The position numbers were made by a program, and so were the translations under genes. Below the pieces are notes generated by a model, which saw only the letters and a program-made list of their open reading frames with translations, searched no databases and was not told where the DNA came from. Shown here piece after piece: positions 7,946-16,344 of a stretch of DNA of 64,000 nucleotides. The stretch is from Streptomyces tsukubensis. Lineage in GTDB: Bacteria > Actinomycetota > Actinomycetes > Streptomycetales > Streptomycetaceae. Each line of letters opens with the position of its first letter. Within the stretch, counting starts at the first letter, position 1. The stretch spans positions 7,214,501 through 7,278,500 of the forward strand of contig NZ_CP020700.1 of assembly GCF_003932715.1 (NCBI RefSeq), in the 5' to 3' direction.

Positions 7946-9277
7946 ATGATCCTCAACCATCGCGATGCGGAATCCGTTTCCGTTCAACCTGTGGGAGCAC
8001 ATTTGGCTGCGCAGATGATTTCAGAAGGCGAGGAGAACTGTGGGGTCGTCGAACGGCGGCTTGTCTTCGCCGACGTCGCCTACCAGTACTCGGTGGAGCC
8101 GAGCCGCGGGGCGCCGTTTGTGGTGACACTGCTCCACGGGACACCGGACGACCGCACGCGGGCGATGGAGTTCGTCCGCACCGAGCAGAGCTCGGCCCGC
8201 GATATCACCCTGCTGGGCGCCGACGGGTCCGTGCAGGCCGCGGTGCAACCTGCCGAACCGATGGCGACCTGGACCGGAACCGGCTTCAGTACCGAATTCG
8301 AGACCTTCCTGAGGGCCTCGTTCCCGCCGGCCGCCGACCGGGTGGACGGTATGGACCCGACTCCGCTGGCGCCACTGCTCCTGCTGCGCACCCATCGGGG
8401 CGTGCACGCGCACACCGAGGTGCTCCTCTGCGCACGGGTGCGGTCCATCGGGACGCTCTTCGCGCGGGTGGGTGGCTTCGATCACCCGGCGGCAGCGACG
8501 GAGGCCGAGCTGATCCCGTCGGCACTCTCCTTTGCGGATGTCCTGAAGGATCGGATCCGTATAGAGGGGAACGCTTACACCACCTATGAGCAAGGCACTG
8601 AGATCGAGCAAAAAATCACCCTCTCCGACGAGGTGGCGATCTGGTCGCTGACCATGGGGTTATGGACTTCGATCGAGCAGGGTGAATTCTCCGAGTTCAT
8701 CACCGACCCTGGCTATGAGCTCACCCGCTGGCATTTCGTGCAGGAGAATTTCGAAATCATCGGCCCAGCCGAAGAAGTCGGCCATATGGCGTTCCAGGAG
8801 AATCCCGACGGGAAGTACCAGCTAAAACACAAGCGATTCCGTGAGGATTCGCTTCGGCGTACGGAGATGTTCCGCAAGGGAATTGATGTCCCTGAGCGAG
8901 ACTTTGAGGGATTTCTTGCGAGGGAGTATCCGGAATTGAAATTCCGTCGCCTTCCAAGCTTTCGCAGAACGCGTTTCGACATCAACGTCCAATCCGTCCT
9001 GACCGGCCACTACTTCGGCATCGAAACGGACGAGGTCACCGTTGAAACAGATTCTGGCCGGCACAAGCTGCGCCAGGTCGAGATCGAGTACCTGGAGACG
9101 CGTTGGCACGAGGGGATGAACGCGGCCTCGATCGACACCGACCTGGAGAAACTTACTGTTCTGGTCGAAGACCATCTGGCCGCCGTCGGCATCACCGCCC
9201 GGCGTAACCACTACTCGAAGCTGTCGTTTCTGCGGGACTGTCTGAACGGCACCGCCGCGCAGCCGACCGGGTCATAG
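7946..9277 (+). CDS. CYTH-like (triphosphate-tunnel fold) domain protein of unknown function
   Basis: About 443 residues if started at ATG 7946; ATG 8015 is an alternative and neither has a convincing ribosome site. The N-terminal half is unrecognised. The C-terminal half opens with TEIEQKITL, matching the ExExK signature of CYTH/TTM proteins (E219, E221, K223), and later has paired acidic/basic strands such as LRQVEIEYLETR (about 375-388). CYTH proteins bind triphosphates or phosphate-rich ligands in a beta tunnel, as in thiamine triphosphatase and class IV adenylate cyclase. A ligand here could be a nucleotide or a phosphonate, but that is inference. A TTA codon at 8660-8662 suggests bldA-dependent translation. 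The gene is 35 bp upstream of the ArgG-like gene and probably heads that operon. Confidence 0.65.
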   Translation: MILNHRDAESVSVQPVGAHLAAQMISEGEENCGVVERRLVFADVAYQYSVEPSRGAPFVVTLLHGTPDDRTRAMEFVRTEQSSARDITLLGADGSVQAAVQPAEPMATWTGTGFSTEFETFLRASFPPAADRVDGMDPTPLAPLLLLRTHRGVHAHTEVLLCARVRSIGTLFARVGGFDHPAAATEAELIPSALSFADVLKDRIRIEGNAYTTYEQGTEIEQKITLSDEVAIWSLTMGLWTSIEQGEFSEFITDPGYELTRWHFVQENFEIIGPAEEVGHMAFQENPDGKYQLKHKRFREDSLRRTEMFRKGIDVPERDFEGFLAREYPELKFRRLPSFRRTRFDINVQSVLTGHYFGIETDEVTVETDSGRHKLRQVEIEYLETRWHEGMNAASIDTDLEKLTVLVEDHLAAVGITARRNHYSKLSFLRDCLNGTAAQPTGS

Positions 9278-9312
9278 GCGCGGGCTCCTTCTCGAAGCAA
9301 CAGAGCGCAAGG

Positions 9313-10536
9313 ATGTACGCATTGAAGAGCAGCAGGAGAAGCATTCGCTCCATCCGGGAGCTCACCGACGGCGAGGTCGACCTGCACGGTCCCATCGTCA
9401 CGCTGTTCAGCGGAGGATTGGACAGTTCATACCTCCTGTACCGGCTGGTCCAGGCCGGCGCCACCGATGTGCACGCCATCAGCGTCGGTCTGGGAGGTGA
9501 TGAGAGGAACACCCAGATCCAGCGGATCACTGACACCCTCGGCGTTCGGCTCCGGTTCTCGGATGCCCGGGCCGCCTTCGTGGAGGAGTTCGTCCGACCG
9601 GCGATCGCCGCGAGCTCGGTCTATCTCGACACCCACCCGATCAGCTCCTCGCTGAGCCGTCCGCTGATCGCCCGGATCGCCGTGGACATGGCCCGCGAAG
9701 TCGGTGCCCAGGTCATCCTGCACACCGCGAACCGCTCGCAGAACACCCTGCGCCGGCTGAACTGTTCTCTCGAACTCCTGGGATTCGAAGGGTATTTCGG
9801 CAGTCCGTACGAACTCGATCCAGTGGACCGCGAGGTCAAGATCAAGGAACTGCGTGCGGTAGGCCTGGACGAGATGGCCGAACGATCCGCCAGTGGCGAC
9901 TCGAACCTTTGGTGCCGGGAGTTCGAGTCCGGTGCCCTCGACGATCCCGAGGAGCACTCCGTCCCCGAGTCCTATTACCGATGGAGCGCCGTGCGCGATT
10001 CCCCGGTTCCACCGACAGACGTCTCGGTGACCTTCCGGGCCGGTGTACCCGTGGCACTGAACGGCCGTCAGTGCCCGCTGGCCGACATCATCGAGGAGCT
10101 GAACTGGACCGTCGGGGCACACGGACTCGGACGCTACACCGGTCTTGAGCACCTCCCGGGCGGTGCGAAGGTCCTTGAGATCCGGGAGATGCCTGCCGCC
10201 TGGCTTCTGCTGGCCTCGCGCAGACATCTGGAGACGGCCGTCCTCGACGCCGAGACGATTCGCGAAAAGCTGCACGTTGAACAGGTCTGGGTGCGCGAAG
10301 CGTTGGAAGGCCGGTGGTTCGGTGCGCTGCGTGCGGCGTGTCAGGCATTCGTGCTGCAACTCTCCACACCGCTCGACGGGGTCGTCCGGTGGAGGCTGTC
10401 CGGTGGCCGGGCGTCCACCACCTCCATCGTGGCGGACGCACCGCTCTATGTCCGCAACCGTGAAGACTGGGAGCACGCTGCCATCCGCAGTGAGCTCGCC
10501 CACTGGGGAAGGGGGACCGGACAGTGGCACAGCTGA
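9313..10536 (+). CDS. argininosuccinate synthase-like ligase
   Basis: 407 residues with the two-domain layout of argininosuccinate synthase. The N-terminal PP-loop FSGGLDSSYLL (about 33-43) binds ATP for adenylation. Other ArgG-like segments are HTANRSQNTLRR, DSNLWCREFESGALDDPEE, FRAGVPVALNG and EELNWTVGAHGLGR. ArgG activates the ureido group of citrulline as an AMP ester and couples it to aspartate. A second copy inside a phosphonate cluster more likely joins a ureido, amide or carboxylate substrate to an amine in the natural product. Whether an aspartate or an aminophosphonate is the nucleophile cannot be told. It overlaps the next gene by 13 bp. Confidence 0.85.
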   Translation: MYALKSSRRSIRSIRELTDGEVDLHGPIVTLFSGGLDSSYLLYRLVQAGATDVHAISVGLGGDERNTQIQRITDTLGVRLRFSDARAAFVEEFVRPAIAASSVYLDTHPISSSLSRPLIARIAVDMAREVGAQVILHTANRSQNTLRRLNCSLELLGFEGYFGSPYELDPVDREVKIKELRAVGLDEMAERSASGDSNLWCREFESGALDDPEEHSVPESYYRWSAVRDSPVPPTDVSVTFRAGVPVALNGRQCPLADIIEELNWTVGAHGLGRYTGLEHLPGGAKVLEIREMPAAWLLLASRRHLETAVLDAETIREKLHVEQVWVREALEGRWFGALRAACQAFVLQLSTPLDGVVRWRLSGGRASTTSIVADAPLYVRNREDWEHAAIRSELAHWGRGTGQWHS

Positions 10537-11291
10537 CCTCTGCAAGTCCGCGCGCACAACGGCGCCTGGTGGTGATCGACGCGACGGTGCCCGTGGCGGA
10601 GACGGCCCACTCTCTTGACTGTCACACGTTCTTCGTTCAGCAGCCGGGCTCGCCGGCTCGCAGCTTGGTGGACGATACATCGGGCTACTACTCCGTCGAC
10701 TTCACCGGCGACATCTTCGCCGACTTCGTCGACAAGGTCCTGCGCCCGCTGCATCCGACCGCGGTGGTCTCGGTGAGCGCGGGCGGATCGTCTGCCGCCG
10801 CTGTGGCCGGTGAACTGCTCGGCACGCCGGGCGCGTCCGTCGCCGCCCTGGCGGCTCTGGCCACTGTGGCGGACTGCGCCCACGCCGCCGGTGCCGGGGC
10901 ACGGTCGACAACCGCCTACACCCATACCGCCGGGGGCGCCCACCGGCTCGTCGGGCTGTTGCCGACGCCACCGGTTGCCACCGGCCCGCCCGGTCAGGGC
11001 GACCCCGCAGTCTCCCTGTGCCCCGAGGATCAGCAGGCAGCCGAGCGCGCCGTCCGCGACGTCCTCGACCGGTCCCGAATCACACACGGCCCTGTCCGCA
11101 TGGAGCTGTGGCTCACTGCCGACGGCATCCGGGTCGTCCGCGCGGAGCAGCGCGTCGACCAGGACGAGGCCGCTGTCCTGCACCGCCTGACCGGTGTCGA
11201 CTTGGTTCGACAGACTCTCGACCTGTCCCTCGCGGCGGGCGCCGGAGGGCACACCGCGCCGACCGAAGCGCTGGACGGAAGTACACGATGA
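10524..11291 (+). CDS. shortened, degenerate ATP-grasp-like protein
   Basis: 255 residues from the GTG at 10524 (GGAAGGGGG upstream). The first about 90 residues resemble the N-terminal domain of ATP-grasp amino acid ligases (RRLVVIDATVPVAETAHSL, DKVLRPLHPTAVVSVSAGG, AGELLGTPG). The last about 60 residues resemble the end of the ATP-grasp fold (HGPVRMELWLTADGIRVV, LTGVDLVRQTLDL). The middle, where the ATP-binding core should be, is replaced by a short Ala/Gly/Thr-rich stretch, and the usual E-x-N-x-R-x-G-G motif reads AEQRVDQDE. I therefore expect it to be catalytically dead or to serve as a partner of the full-length ATP-grasp protein, whose ATG overlaps its stop (ATGA). Independent substrate binding is also possible. 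Confidence 0.6.
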   Translation: MAQLTSASPRAQRRLVVIDATVPVAETAHSLDCHTFFVQQPGSPARSLVDDTSGYYSVDFTGDIFADFVDKVLRPLHPTAVVSVSAGGSSAAAVAGELLGTPGASVAALAALATVADCAHAAGAGARSTTAYTHTAGGAHRLVGLLPTPPVATGPPGQGDPAVSLCPEDQQAAERAVRDVLDRSRITHGPVRMELWLTADGIRVVRAEQRVDQDEAAVLHRLTGVDLVRQTLDLSLAAGAGGHTAPTEALDGSTR

Positions 11292-12493
11292 AACCAACCG
11301 CCTTGTTCATCAACAAGCATCCGTACTCCCACTTCAACCGCCGTGGACGCTACATCCTGCCCGCCGGCGAGATCGACATCCACATGGTGACGCGCAATCA
11401 GATTCATGGTGGGCTCAGTGGACTGGACGCCCATCCGCTTGATCACGTCGCGGTCTGCGACGCCGAGGAGGAAGGGCGCTGGCGCGCCGTTTGCGAGTGG
11501 ATGCTGCACAACCACCCGATCAGCCGGGTGATTGCTGTCCATGAGCGGGCAGTTCTGCTCGCGGCGGAGATGCGGTCGAAGTTCGGACTGCCGGGCATGC
11601 AGTACGAGACCGCCGAACGCTTTCGCGACAAGCTCCGGATGAAGGAGACCGTTCGCGCGGCCGACGCCGCAGAGTTGCCGGAGTTCGTCGCCCTCGATAC
11701 TCCGGAGGACCTCACCGCTCTCGACTGGGGTGCCGGCCGCAAGGTCATCAAGAGCCGCCGCGGTCTGGCCGCCAAGGACCTCTACATGGTGGATACTCTG
11801 GACGACGCCAGGCGCATAGTCGCCGGACTCGATCTGTCGGGCGGGCGCTACGGGCTGGAAGACTTCGTCACCGGCCAGATCTATCACTGCGACTCGGTCG
11901 TGCAGCAGGGCCGGATCAGGTTCACCAGCGTCGGAAGGTACCTCGCCGATCCCGCGAGCTACGGGCCGGGGCGCACCTTCGGCACCGTTCTGGTCCGGGA
12001 GGGTGAGCTCGTCAAGCGGATCAACGAGCTGAACGAGGCGGTCCTCGGCGCGCTCGGGATCCAGGACGGCACCACTCACCTGGAACTGTTCCATACTCCC
12101 GAAGACCGGCTTGTCTTCTGCGAAGTCGCCGGACGCCCGCCCGGGGGCGTCATCCCGCCCGTGATCGAATGGCAGTACGGATTCGACATCGTCGAGACGC
12201 AGATCAGGATCGACGCCGGGCTGGGCTTCGCGCCGGCTGATCCACCACAGTCCACCGATGACGGCACCTGCGGCTTCATCGCGTTCTACCCCGGCTGTGA
12301 CAACCGCGAGATCCGCCCCGAGCGCTTTGCCGCGCTGGGCATCGTGGAGCACCTCGCTCACCACGGAGCAGGCAATGGCGACGGCGGAGTTCGGCATTCC
12401 ACCGACTTCCAGGACTCGTACGTCGTCAAGGCGCCGGACGATGCCACGCTACTGCGCCGGATCGCTGCGATCGAGGACGAGTACCGGGGCTGA
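11288..12493 (+). CDS. ATP-grasp family ligase
   Basis: 401 residues. ATP-grasp fold indicated by GAGRKVIKSRRGLAAKD (ATP-binding Lys and small loop, about 157-173), the GLEDFVTGQIYHCDSVV segment typical of carboxylate-amine ligases, THLELF and FCEVAGRPPGG near residue 275-300 (Mg/ATP-binding acidic residues). Such enzymes activate a carboxylate as acyl phosphate and join it to an amine, for example in dipeptide formation. As the last gene of the plus-strand operon, ATGA-coupled to the short ATP-grasp-like gene, it is the likely peptide-bond-forming enzyme for the phosphonate product, working with or instead of the S9-A NRPS protein. Confidence 0.85.
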   Translation: MKPTALFINKHPYSHFNRRGRYILPAGEIDIHMVTRNQIHGGLSGLDAHPLDHVAVCDAEEEGRWRAVCEWMLHNHPISRVIAVHERAVLLAAEMRSKFGLPGMQYETAERFRDKLRMKETVRAADAAELPEFVALDTPEDLTALDWGAGRKVIKSRRGLAAKDLYMVDTLDDARRIVAGLDLSGGRYGLEDFVTGQIYHCDSVVQQGRIRFTSVGRYLADPASYGPGRTFGTVLVREGELVKRINELNEAVLGALGIQDGTTHLELFHTPEDRLVFCEVAGRPPGGVIPPVIEWQYGFDIVETQIRIDAGLGFAPADPPQSTDDGTCGFIAFYPGCDNREIRPERFAALGIVEHLAHHGAGNGDGGVRHSTDFQDSYVVKAPDDATLLRRIAAIEDEYRG

Positions 12494-12596
12494 CCGCGTT
12501 CCGGCACGGCCGACCCGCACTAGGCTCATGATCAGAAAGCGCTTCTGTCATGGAAGTTCACGTTCACCGACCATCTACATCCTCCGGAGGCTGGCC

Positions 12597-13025
12597 ATGG
12601 CCGAGCAGGTGCGCTCGCGCATTTCGGCGTACGCGATCGCTACGGCGGGTGAGCAGCTGCTGCTCACCCGGCTCTCCGAAGCATCGCCCGTCTTCCTGCC
12701 CGGGCTGTGGCACCTCCCTGGCGGTGGCATCGACCCCGGGGAGCAGCCCGGCGAGACCCTGGCCCGGGAGATGTGGGAGGAGACCGGGCTCGAACTCGCG
12801 AGCGCCCGGCTCGTCGACGCTCGCAGTTACACGGCTCACCGTCTCGGTGTGCACTGGCATTTGGTGGCCCTGTTCTACCGGGTCGAGCTCAAGTCCGGCA
12901 CTCTCAAGGTCATCGAGACCGGGGGATCTACCGCCGAGGTCCGCTGGTTGCCTCTGCCCGACCTCGTCGATGCGGTGCTGTCCCCCGCCGCGATCGACGC
13001 GCTCGGCATGATCGGCCGCCGCTAG
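12597..13025 (+). CDS. Nudix hydrolase
   Basis: 142 residues from ATG 12597, with GGAGG seven bases upstream. The Nudix box GGGIDPGEQPGETLAREMWE-ETGLEL (about residues 40-65) is intact, including the REMWEETG core that binds the metal. The family cleaves nucleoside diphosphates linked to another moiety; the substrate is not evident. It begins 103 bp after the ATP-grasp gene in the same direction, so it may be the edge of the phosphonate cluster or an unrelated housekeeping gene. Confidence 0.85.
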   Translation: MAEQVRSRISAYAIATAGEQLLLTRLSEASPVFLPGLWHLPGGGIDPGEQPGETLAREMWEETGLELASARLVDARSYTAHRLGVHWHLVALFYRVELKSGTLKVIETGGSTAEVRWLPLPDLVDAVLSPAAIDALGMIGRR

Positions 13026-13695
13026 TGCAGTGACCGGAAAGGTATGCCGTGGGCCCGCGTTCCCCCCAGTCTGCGGCTGGGCGGGCCCCCAGGTGCGATG
13101 TATCGCCAGGCGGAGGTCCACGGCTCGTAGCGGACGTACTTGGGTGGTCCGACCATGCGGCGGGGGTATCACCCGGCCCGCCGGGCCCAGGGGGAGTGCC
13201 GTGCCGGGCGTCGTCGGCCGGTGAACCTTTCCGGTCGTAGCGCTGGCCCCCGAAGGCGCCCGGGGCCGGGGGAGTGGACCGGTCGGTCCGCAGTGTGTGC
13301 AGAGGCGTTCGGCAGCGTCGACAGCGGCCGACGATGATGCCCCCCCGGAAGGCGCTGACCGCCCGCGGCCTGTGCATCCCGCTGGACGACGGATCGCCTC
13401 ACCCCTATCACGTCGTGCTCAACCGCTCGCAGGCGCCGGCTTGGGTGCCGAGCGATTCAGTATTTCAAATCTTCCGGAACGGGGCGCAGCGTGCCGCCCG
13501 TTCCGCCGATTCGGGATGGCGCGATGGCAGAGACCGTCCCGGTATCGGTTGCCTATCCATGCGCTCTCAAGATCAAATTCTGTCATCCCGAGAAGCTCTC
13601 TTCCGCCACTTATGGCGATTCGCCCAAGCTGCTCGATATCAATCGACAAACATCCAGATAACCTGACTGAAGACCTACAGAGAGGCGATCCAAAA
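13026..13695. other. intergenic stretch with no supported gene
   Basis: About 670 bp between the Nudix and I36 genes. Open frames here lack coding-type codon use and match nothing I recognise. The start holds a possible terminator hairpin (arms 13051-13058 and 13081-13088). The last about 150 bp are AT-rich and probably contain the promoter of the I36 gene. Confidence 0.5.
13051..13088 (+). terminator. possible hairpin terminator after Nudix gene
   Basis: Arms GGGCCCGC and GCGGGCCC are perfect 8-bp complements separated by 22 nt, starting 25 bp after the Nudix stop. No U-tract, as is common in Streptomyces. Confidence 0.35.
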
Positions 13696-14052
13696 ATGTC
13701 GAAAATGAAAAACTTTGCGCGTATTGCAGCGACAGCTGGAAGTGCTTCATTGATGTTATTTTCGACCCTGGGGGCAGGCGTTTCACAGGCGGATCAAAGG
13801 GTATCGCAGCCGTGCCCGAGTGATGTTGTGTGCTTCTACTCGCAGCCGAACTATCAAGGTGTCCGGAAGATCGTGAATTTTACTCTGACTCCAGGGTGTG
13901 ACGATAAGATATCCGCGCGCTCTGTGATCAATAATCGCAGTTACCCGGTAGGCCTGTACGTCGATCGAGAGTGTACTCAGTTTCTCGACCAGGTGGACCC
14001 CGGTCACTCTCGAAGCAATCTCATAGCCGGAGTTGTTTCGGCAGAGGCATAG
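13696..14052 (+). CDS. secreted I36-type peptidase inhibitor-like protein
   Basis: 118 residues with an N-terminal Lys-rich, hydrophobic signal peptide and probable cleavage around the Ala/Gln region near residue 34 (GAGVSQADQ). The mature part has the pattern QPCPSDVVCFYSQPNYQG, typical of the I36 (SMPI-like) peptidase inhibitor family, and two further Cys. Codon use is AT-rich compared with neighbours, and a TTA codon lies at 13756-13758, so expression may depend on bldA. It is followed by a strong hairpin. Function as a protease inhibitor is inferred from family; metalloprotease inhibition is known for the founder only. Confidence 0.7.
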   Translation: MSKMKNFARIAATAGSASLMLFSTLGAGVSQADQRVSQPCPSDVVCFYSQPNYQGVRKIVNFTLTPGCDDKISARSVINNRSYPVGLYVDRECTQFLDQVDPGHSRSNLIAGVVSAEA

Positions 14053-14425
14053 CATCTGCGGATTGAATCAGTGGTGCCGTCGAGCCGTGCACGGCGGAGT
14101 CACGACGGCGGTGGGCTCCGGGGAGGTCGCTCCCGGAGCCCACCGTGGCATGCCGTCGGCGCGGTGGCGGTGCAGGCTGTGCCGCGATGACACAGGTGTC
14201 TTCGGTGCTCTGGTCGGTGAGTCCGATCCGTGCGAGGCTCCGCCCCGCAGTGCGAGTGCGCCCCGCGGAGTATCCCTCTGTCTTCGGCACCCTGACCAGC
14301 CGGCCCTTGCCACCCTTGGGGCTGCGCAGTACACCCGAAGCCCCGCGGTGTCCGCCGAGGCTCCGGCACGGCACATGGGTACGCATACTCATGACCCGGG
14401 CCCGGTTCGGTGGTCGTATGGATGC
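14053..14425. other. intergenic stretch containing a terminator
   Basis: About 370 bp between the I36 gene and the membrane protein gene. Apart from the hairpin at 14111-14143 I see no coding region or recognisable site. Confidence 0.5.
14111..14143 (+). terminator. hairpin terminator after I36 gene
   Basis: Perfect 12-bp arms GTGGGCTCCGGG and CCCGGAGCCCAC with a 9-nt loop, 58 bp after the I36 stop codon. Confidence 0.7.
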
Positions 14426-14893
14426 ATGGGAATCACCGCGAAGAACTCGCTGACCGGCGCGGCTCTGGTCTTCGGGGCGCCGCTCGCCCTGTGGGGCCTG
14501 ATGGGCCAGCAGGACGACTCCACCGCCGCACAGTCCGAACTCACCTACGCCCTGGAGCCGATCAGGGCTCTGGAGGGCTGGGCCACCGGGCTCGGTATCG
14601 TGGCGCTGCTGATCACCGGCCTCTCGGCCCTCTACTTGGTGCGCGCCACCTTGAGCGGTGCCCTGGACCCGCGCCGTTGGTTTGTCCTGCTGCCACTGGC
14701 GGCGGCCGGGGTCGTCGTCGCGTGGAGCCACCGTGTGCTGACCGCCGGGACGGCCGACGCCAACATCGGGGCCGGGCTCGCGGTCTTCTTCGGCACCCCG
14801 ATAGCGGCGGGGCTGTTGCTCGCGGCGCTGATACAGACGATCCGCCTCCGTGACGGACGCGGCACCGGGCGCGCCGGACCGGCCGCCTGCTGA
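14426..14893 (+). CDS. small integral membrane protein, unknown
   Basis: 155 residues from ATG 14426 with four hydrophobic segments (about residues 9-25, 50-70, 85-103 and 120-140). It ends in a short Arg/Gly-rich cytoplasmic tail. No motif or family that I recognise. The ribosome site is weak (GGTGGTCG), so the start is uncertain. The pattern looks like an actinobacterial DUF membrane protein. It converges on the S1-domain relic and stands alone. Confidence 0.5.
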   Translation: MGITAKNSLTGAALVFGAPLALWGLMGQQDDSTAAQSELTYALEPIRALEGWATGLGIVALLITGLSALYLVRATLSGALDPRRWFVLLPLAAAGVVVAWSHRVLTAGTADANIGAGLAVFFGTPIAAGLLLAALIQTIRLRDGRGTGRAGPAAC

Positions 14894-15143
14894 ACCACGC
14901 CGACGGCGTTCCGATTCCTGGCGGGCAGGGCGACGCGGTGGCATGTGAGATCGACTTCGATGATCCTTACGGTGATCTCGTCACCCCCGCTCACGATCCG
15001 GCCGGGGTGCTCGACGGGCTCGTCACGGAACTCGGGGTTGTGCACGAGGCCCCGACGCCATCGGCGATGCGGTCAAAGGCTCCGAACGGGATCAGCTGGT
15101 GACCCGGCCGGAGCCCGCTACTGCTGGGGGCAATGTCGGTCAC
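14894..15143 (-). pseudogene. frame-broken relic of an S1-domain RNA-binding protein
   Basis: A GTG at 15143 with AGGAG eight bases upstream opens a frame giving PGHQLIPFGAFDRIADGVG, the start of an S1 (OB-fold) domain. The homology then continues only in another frame: VHNPEFRDEPVEHPGR followed by GDEITVRIIEVDLTCHRVAL, the second half of an S1 domain as in ribosomal protein S1. A single-base loss in the GTCGGGGCCTCGTG region (about 15050) explains the switch. Part of the first strand also seems missing. It is most likely a decayed gene; a sequencing error is less likely because the N-terminal strand is also damaged. Confidence 0.5.
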
Positions 15144-15334
15144 GGCCTGGTTCTCCTGTCGGCGTGCGGACGCGGCTCGTCCGACGGACAGGTGCACCGG
15201 CCGAGCCGTCCGCGACCGCAGTAGGCGACCCCACAGTCCGCTGTGCCCTGCAGTTCCGGCCACGGAGCGGAAGCGGCATCCGGACCAGCCGGTGTTCGAG
15301 GGTGTTCTGCCCGCGCTGCATACCGGGATCGCAG

Positions 15335-16138
15335 CTACCTGTTGCCGTCCCGTGCCGGAGCGGAATCGGTGTCCCGGAACAGGGACCGTACCTCGTTCTG
15401 GGTGAGTACATCCTCGGCGGCTGGGTGGGTGGCCCCGACCGGTTCCCCGTATCCGGAGAAGACGGCCGTGAACGGGCTCTCGCCGCCGGTCCGCTCCATC
15501 TTGTGCAGAGTCGGATTCCTGCCCGGGCCGATGTGCACCGTAAGGGTCTCCTCCTGATCGCGGGCGGTGAACACGACCCGGCGGCCGTCTGCCGTGACAG
15601 TCCCGGGAGCCTCTACTGCCGTGGCCGGCAGCTTCGGGATCATGTTCCGGATATCGCAGAGCTGCAGGGTCTGCCGTACCTGTGGCGCGGACGGGTCGCC
15701 TTTGAGCCACTGGTCGGAGAACAGGCGGACATCGGCATCCACCTGTGCCGGAGTCCGGGATCCCGGCCGGGATCTGATCTGCGCCTCGCTGAGCCGGAGG
15801 TAGGCTGCGCCGTCGCGCGTTCTGATCACATCGACCGTGCCTCCACGGCCGGTGGTCATCTCGGCTCGGCACTCCTTGTCCCGGCCGATCCGCACGGTGC
15901 CTTTCGTCATCCGGCCGTCGCGCTGCCTCGTCAGCCCGATGGTGACCGACGGGGCGTCATGGAGGGCGTCGACTGCCGGAGCACCGATCGCCTCCCACGA
16001 GTACGACCCGTCCGGCCCCGAGCCGTGATCCCGGCTCTCGGACGTTCGTGCGCCCTCGGCGCACCCGGCTGTGCCCAGCGCCAGGAGAACAAAGGCAGTG
16101 AGGGGCCGGTAGGCGCGGCGCGGCAGCGAAGCAGGCAC
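15335..16138 (-). CDS. putative lipoprotein, unknown function
   Basis: About 267 residues from a GTG at 16138 that has GGAG eight bases upstream; a longer frame to 16210 is possible. The N-terminus is a lipoprotein signal: RRAYR, a hydrophobic stretch, then the lipobox LGTAGC. The mature part begins with a Ser/Gly-rich linker and then a mixed alpha/beta region without catalytic motifs that I can name. The layout resembles actinobacterial LppX/LprG-type or LolA-like lipoproteins that bind lipids (FSDQWLKGD, TVTADGRRVVFTARD). That resemblance is weak. Monocistronic. Confidence 0.65.
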   Translation of the reverse strand: MPASLPRRAYRPLTAFVLLALGTAGCAEGARTSESRDHGSGPDGSYSWEAIGAPAVDALHDAPSVTIGLTRQRDGRMTKGTVRIGRDKECRAEMTTGRGGTVDVIRTRDGAAYLRLSEAQIRSRPGSRTPAQVDADVRLFSDQWLKGDPSAPQVRQTLQLCDIRNMIPKLPATAVEAPGTVTADGRRVVFTARDQEETLTVHIGPGRNPTLHKMERTGGESPFTAVFSGYGEPVGATHPAAEDVLTQNEVRSLFRDTDSAPARDGNR

Positions 16139-16344
16139 GGACAAGTCTCCGGGGAAGGGGCTGGCAAGCAGACATGAACGGGAAGACGGTCGGCAGCCAT
16201 CACCTGGCACTGAGCCCGAACCGGAATGATCTTCGCACTCTACGGTGCCCCTGACCAGCGAAATGCACTTCCGGCAGGCTCACACGGTGCACTGCCGACG
16301 ACCAGACCATGTCCGGCCTCGGGGACCGGCGGTCCCACGGGGCC

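Noticed and set aside
12928-13377. Minus-strand frame after the Nudix gene
   Set aside because: Arg/Pro/Gly-rich with no start support; overlaps the Nudix gene in antisense.
14938-15102. Small plus-strand frame (about 54 codons) after the membrane protein gene
   Set aside because: It is the antisense of the S1-domain relic and has no ribosome site.
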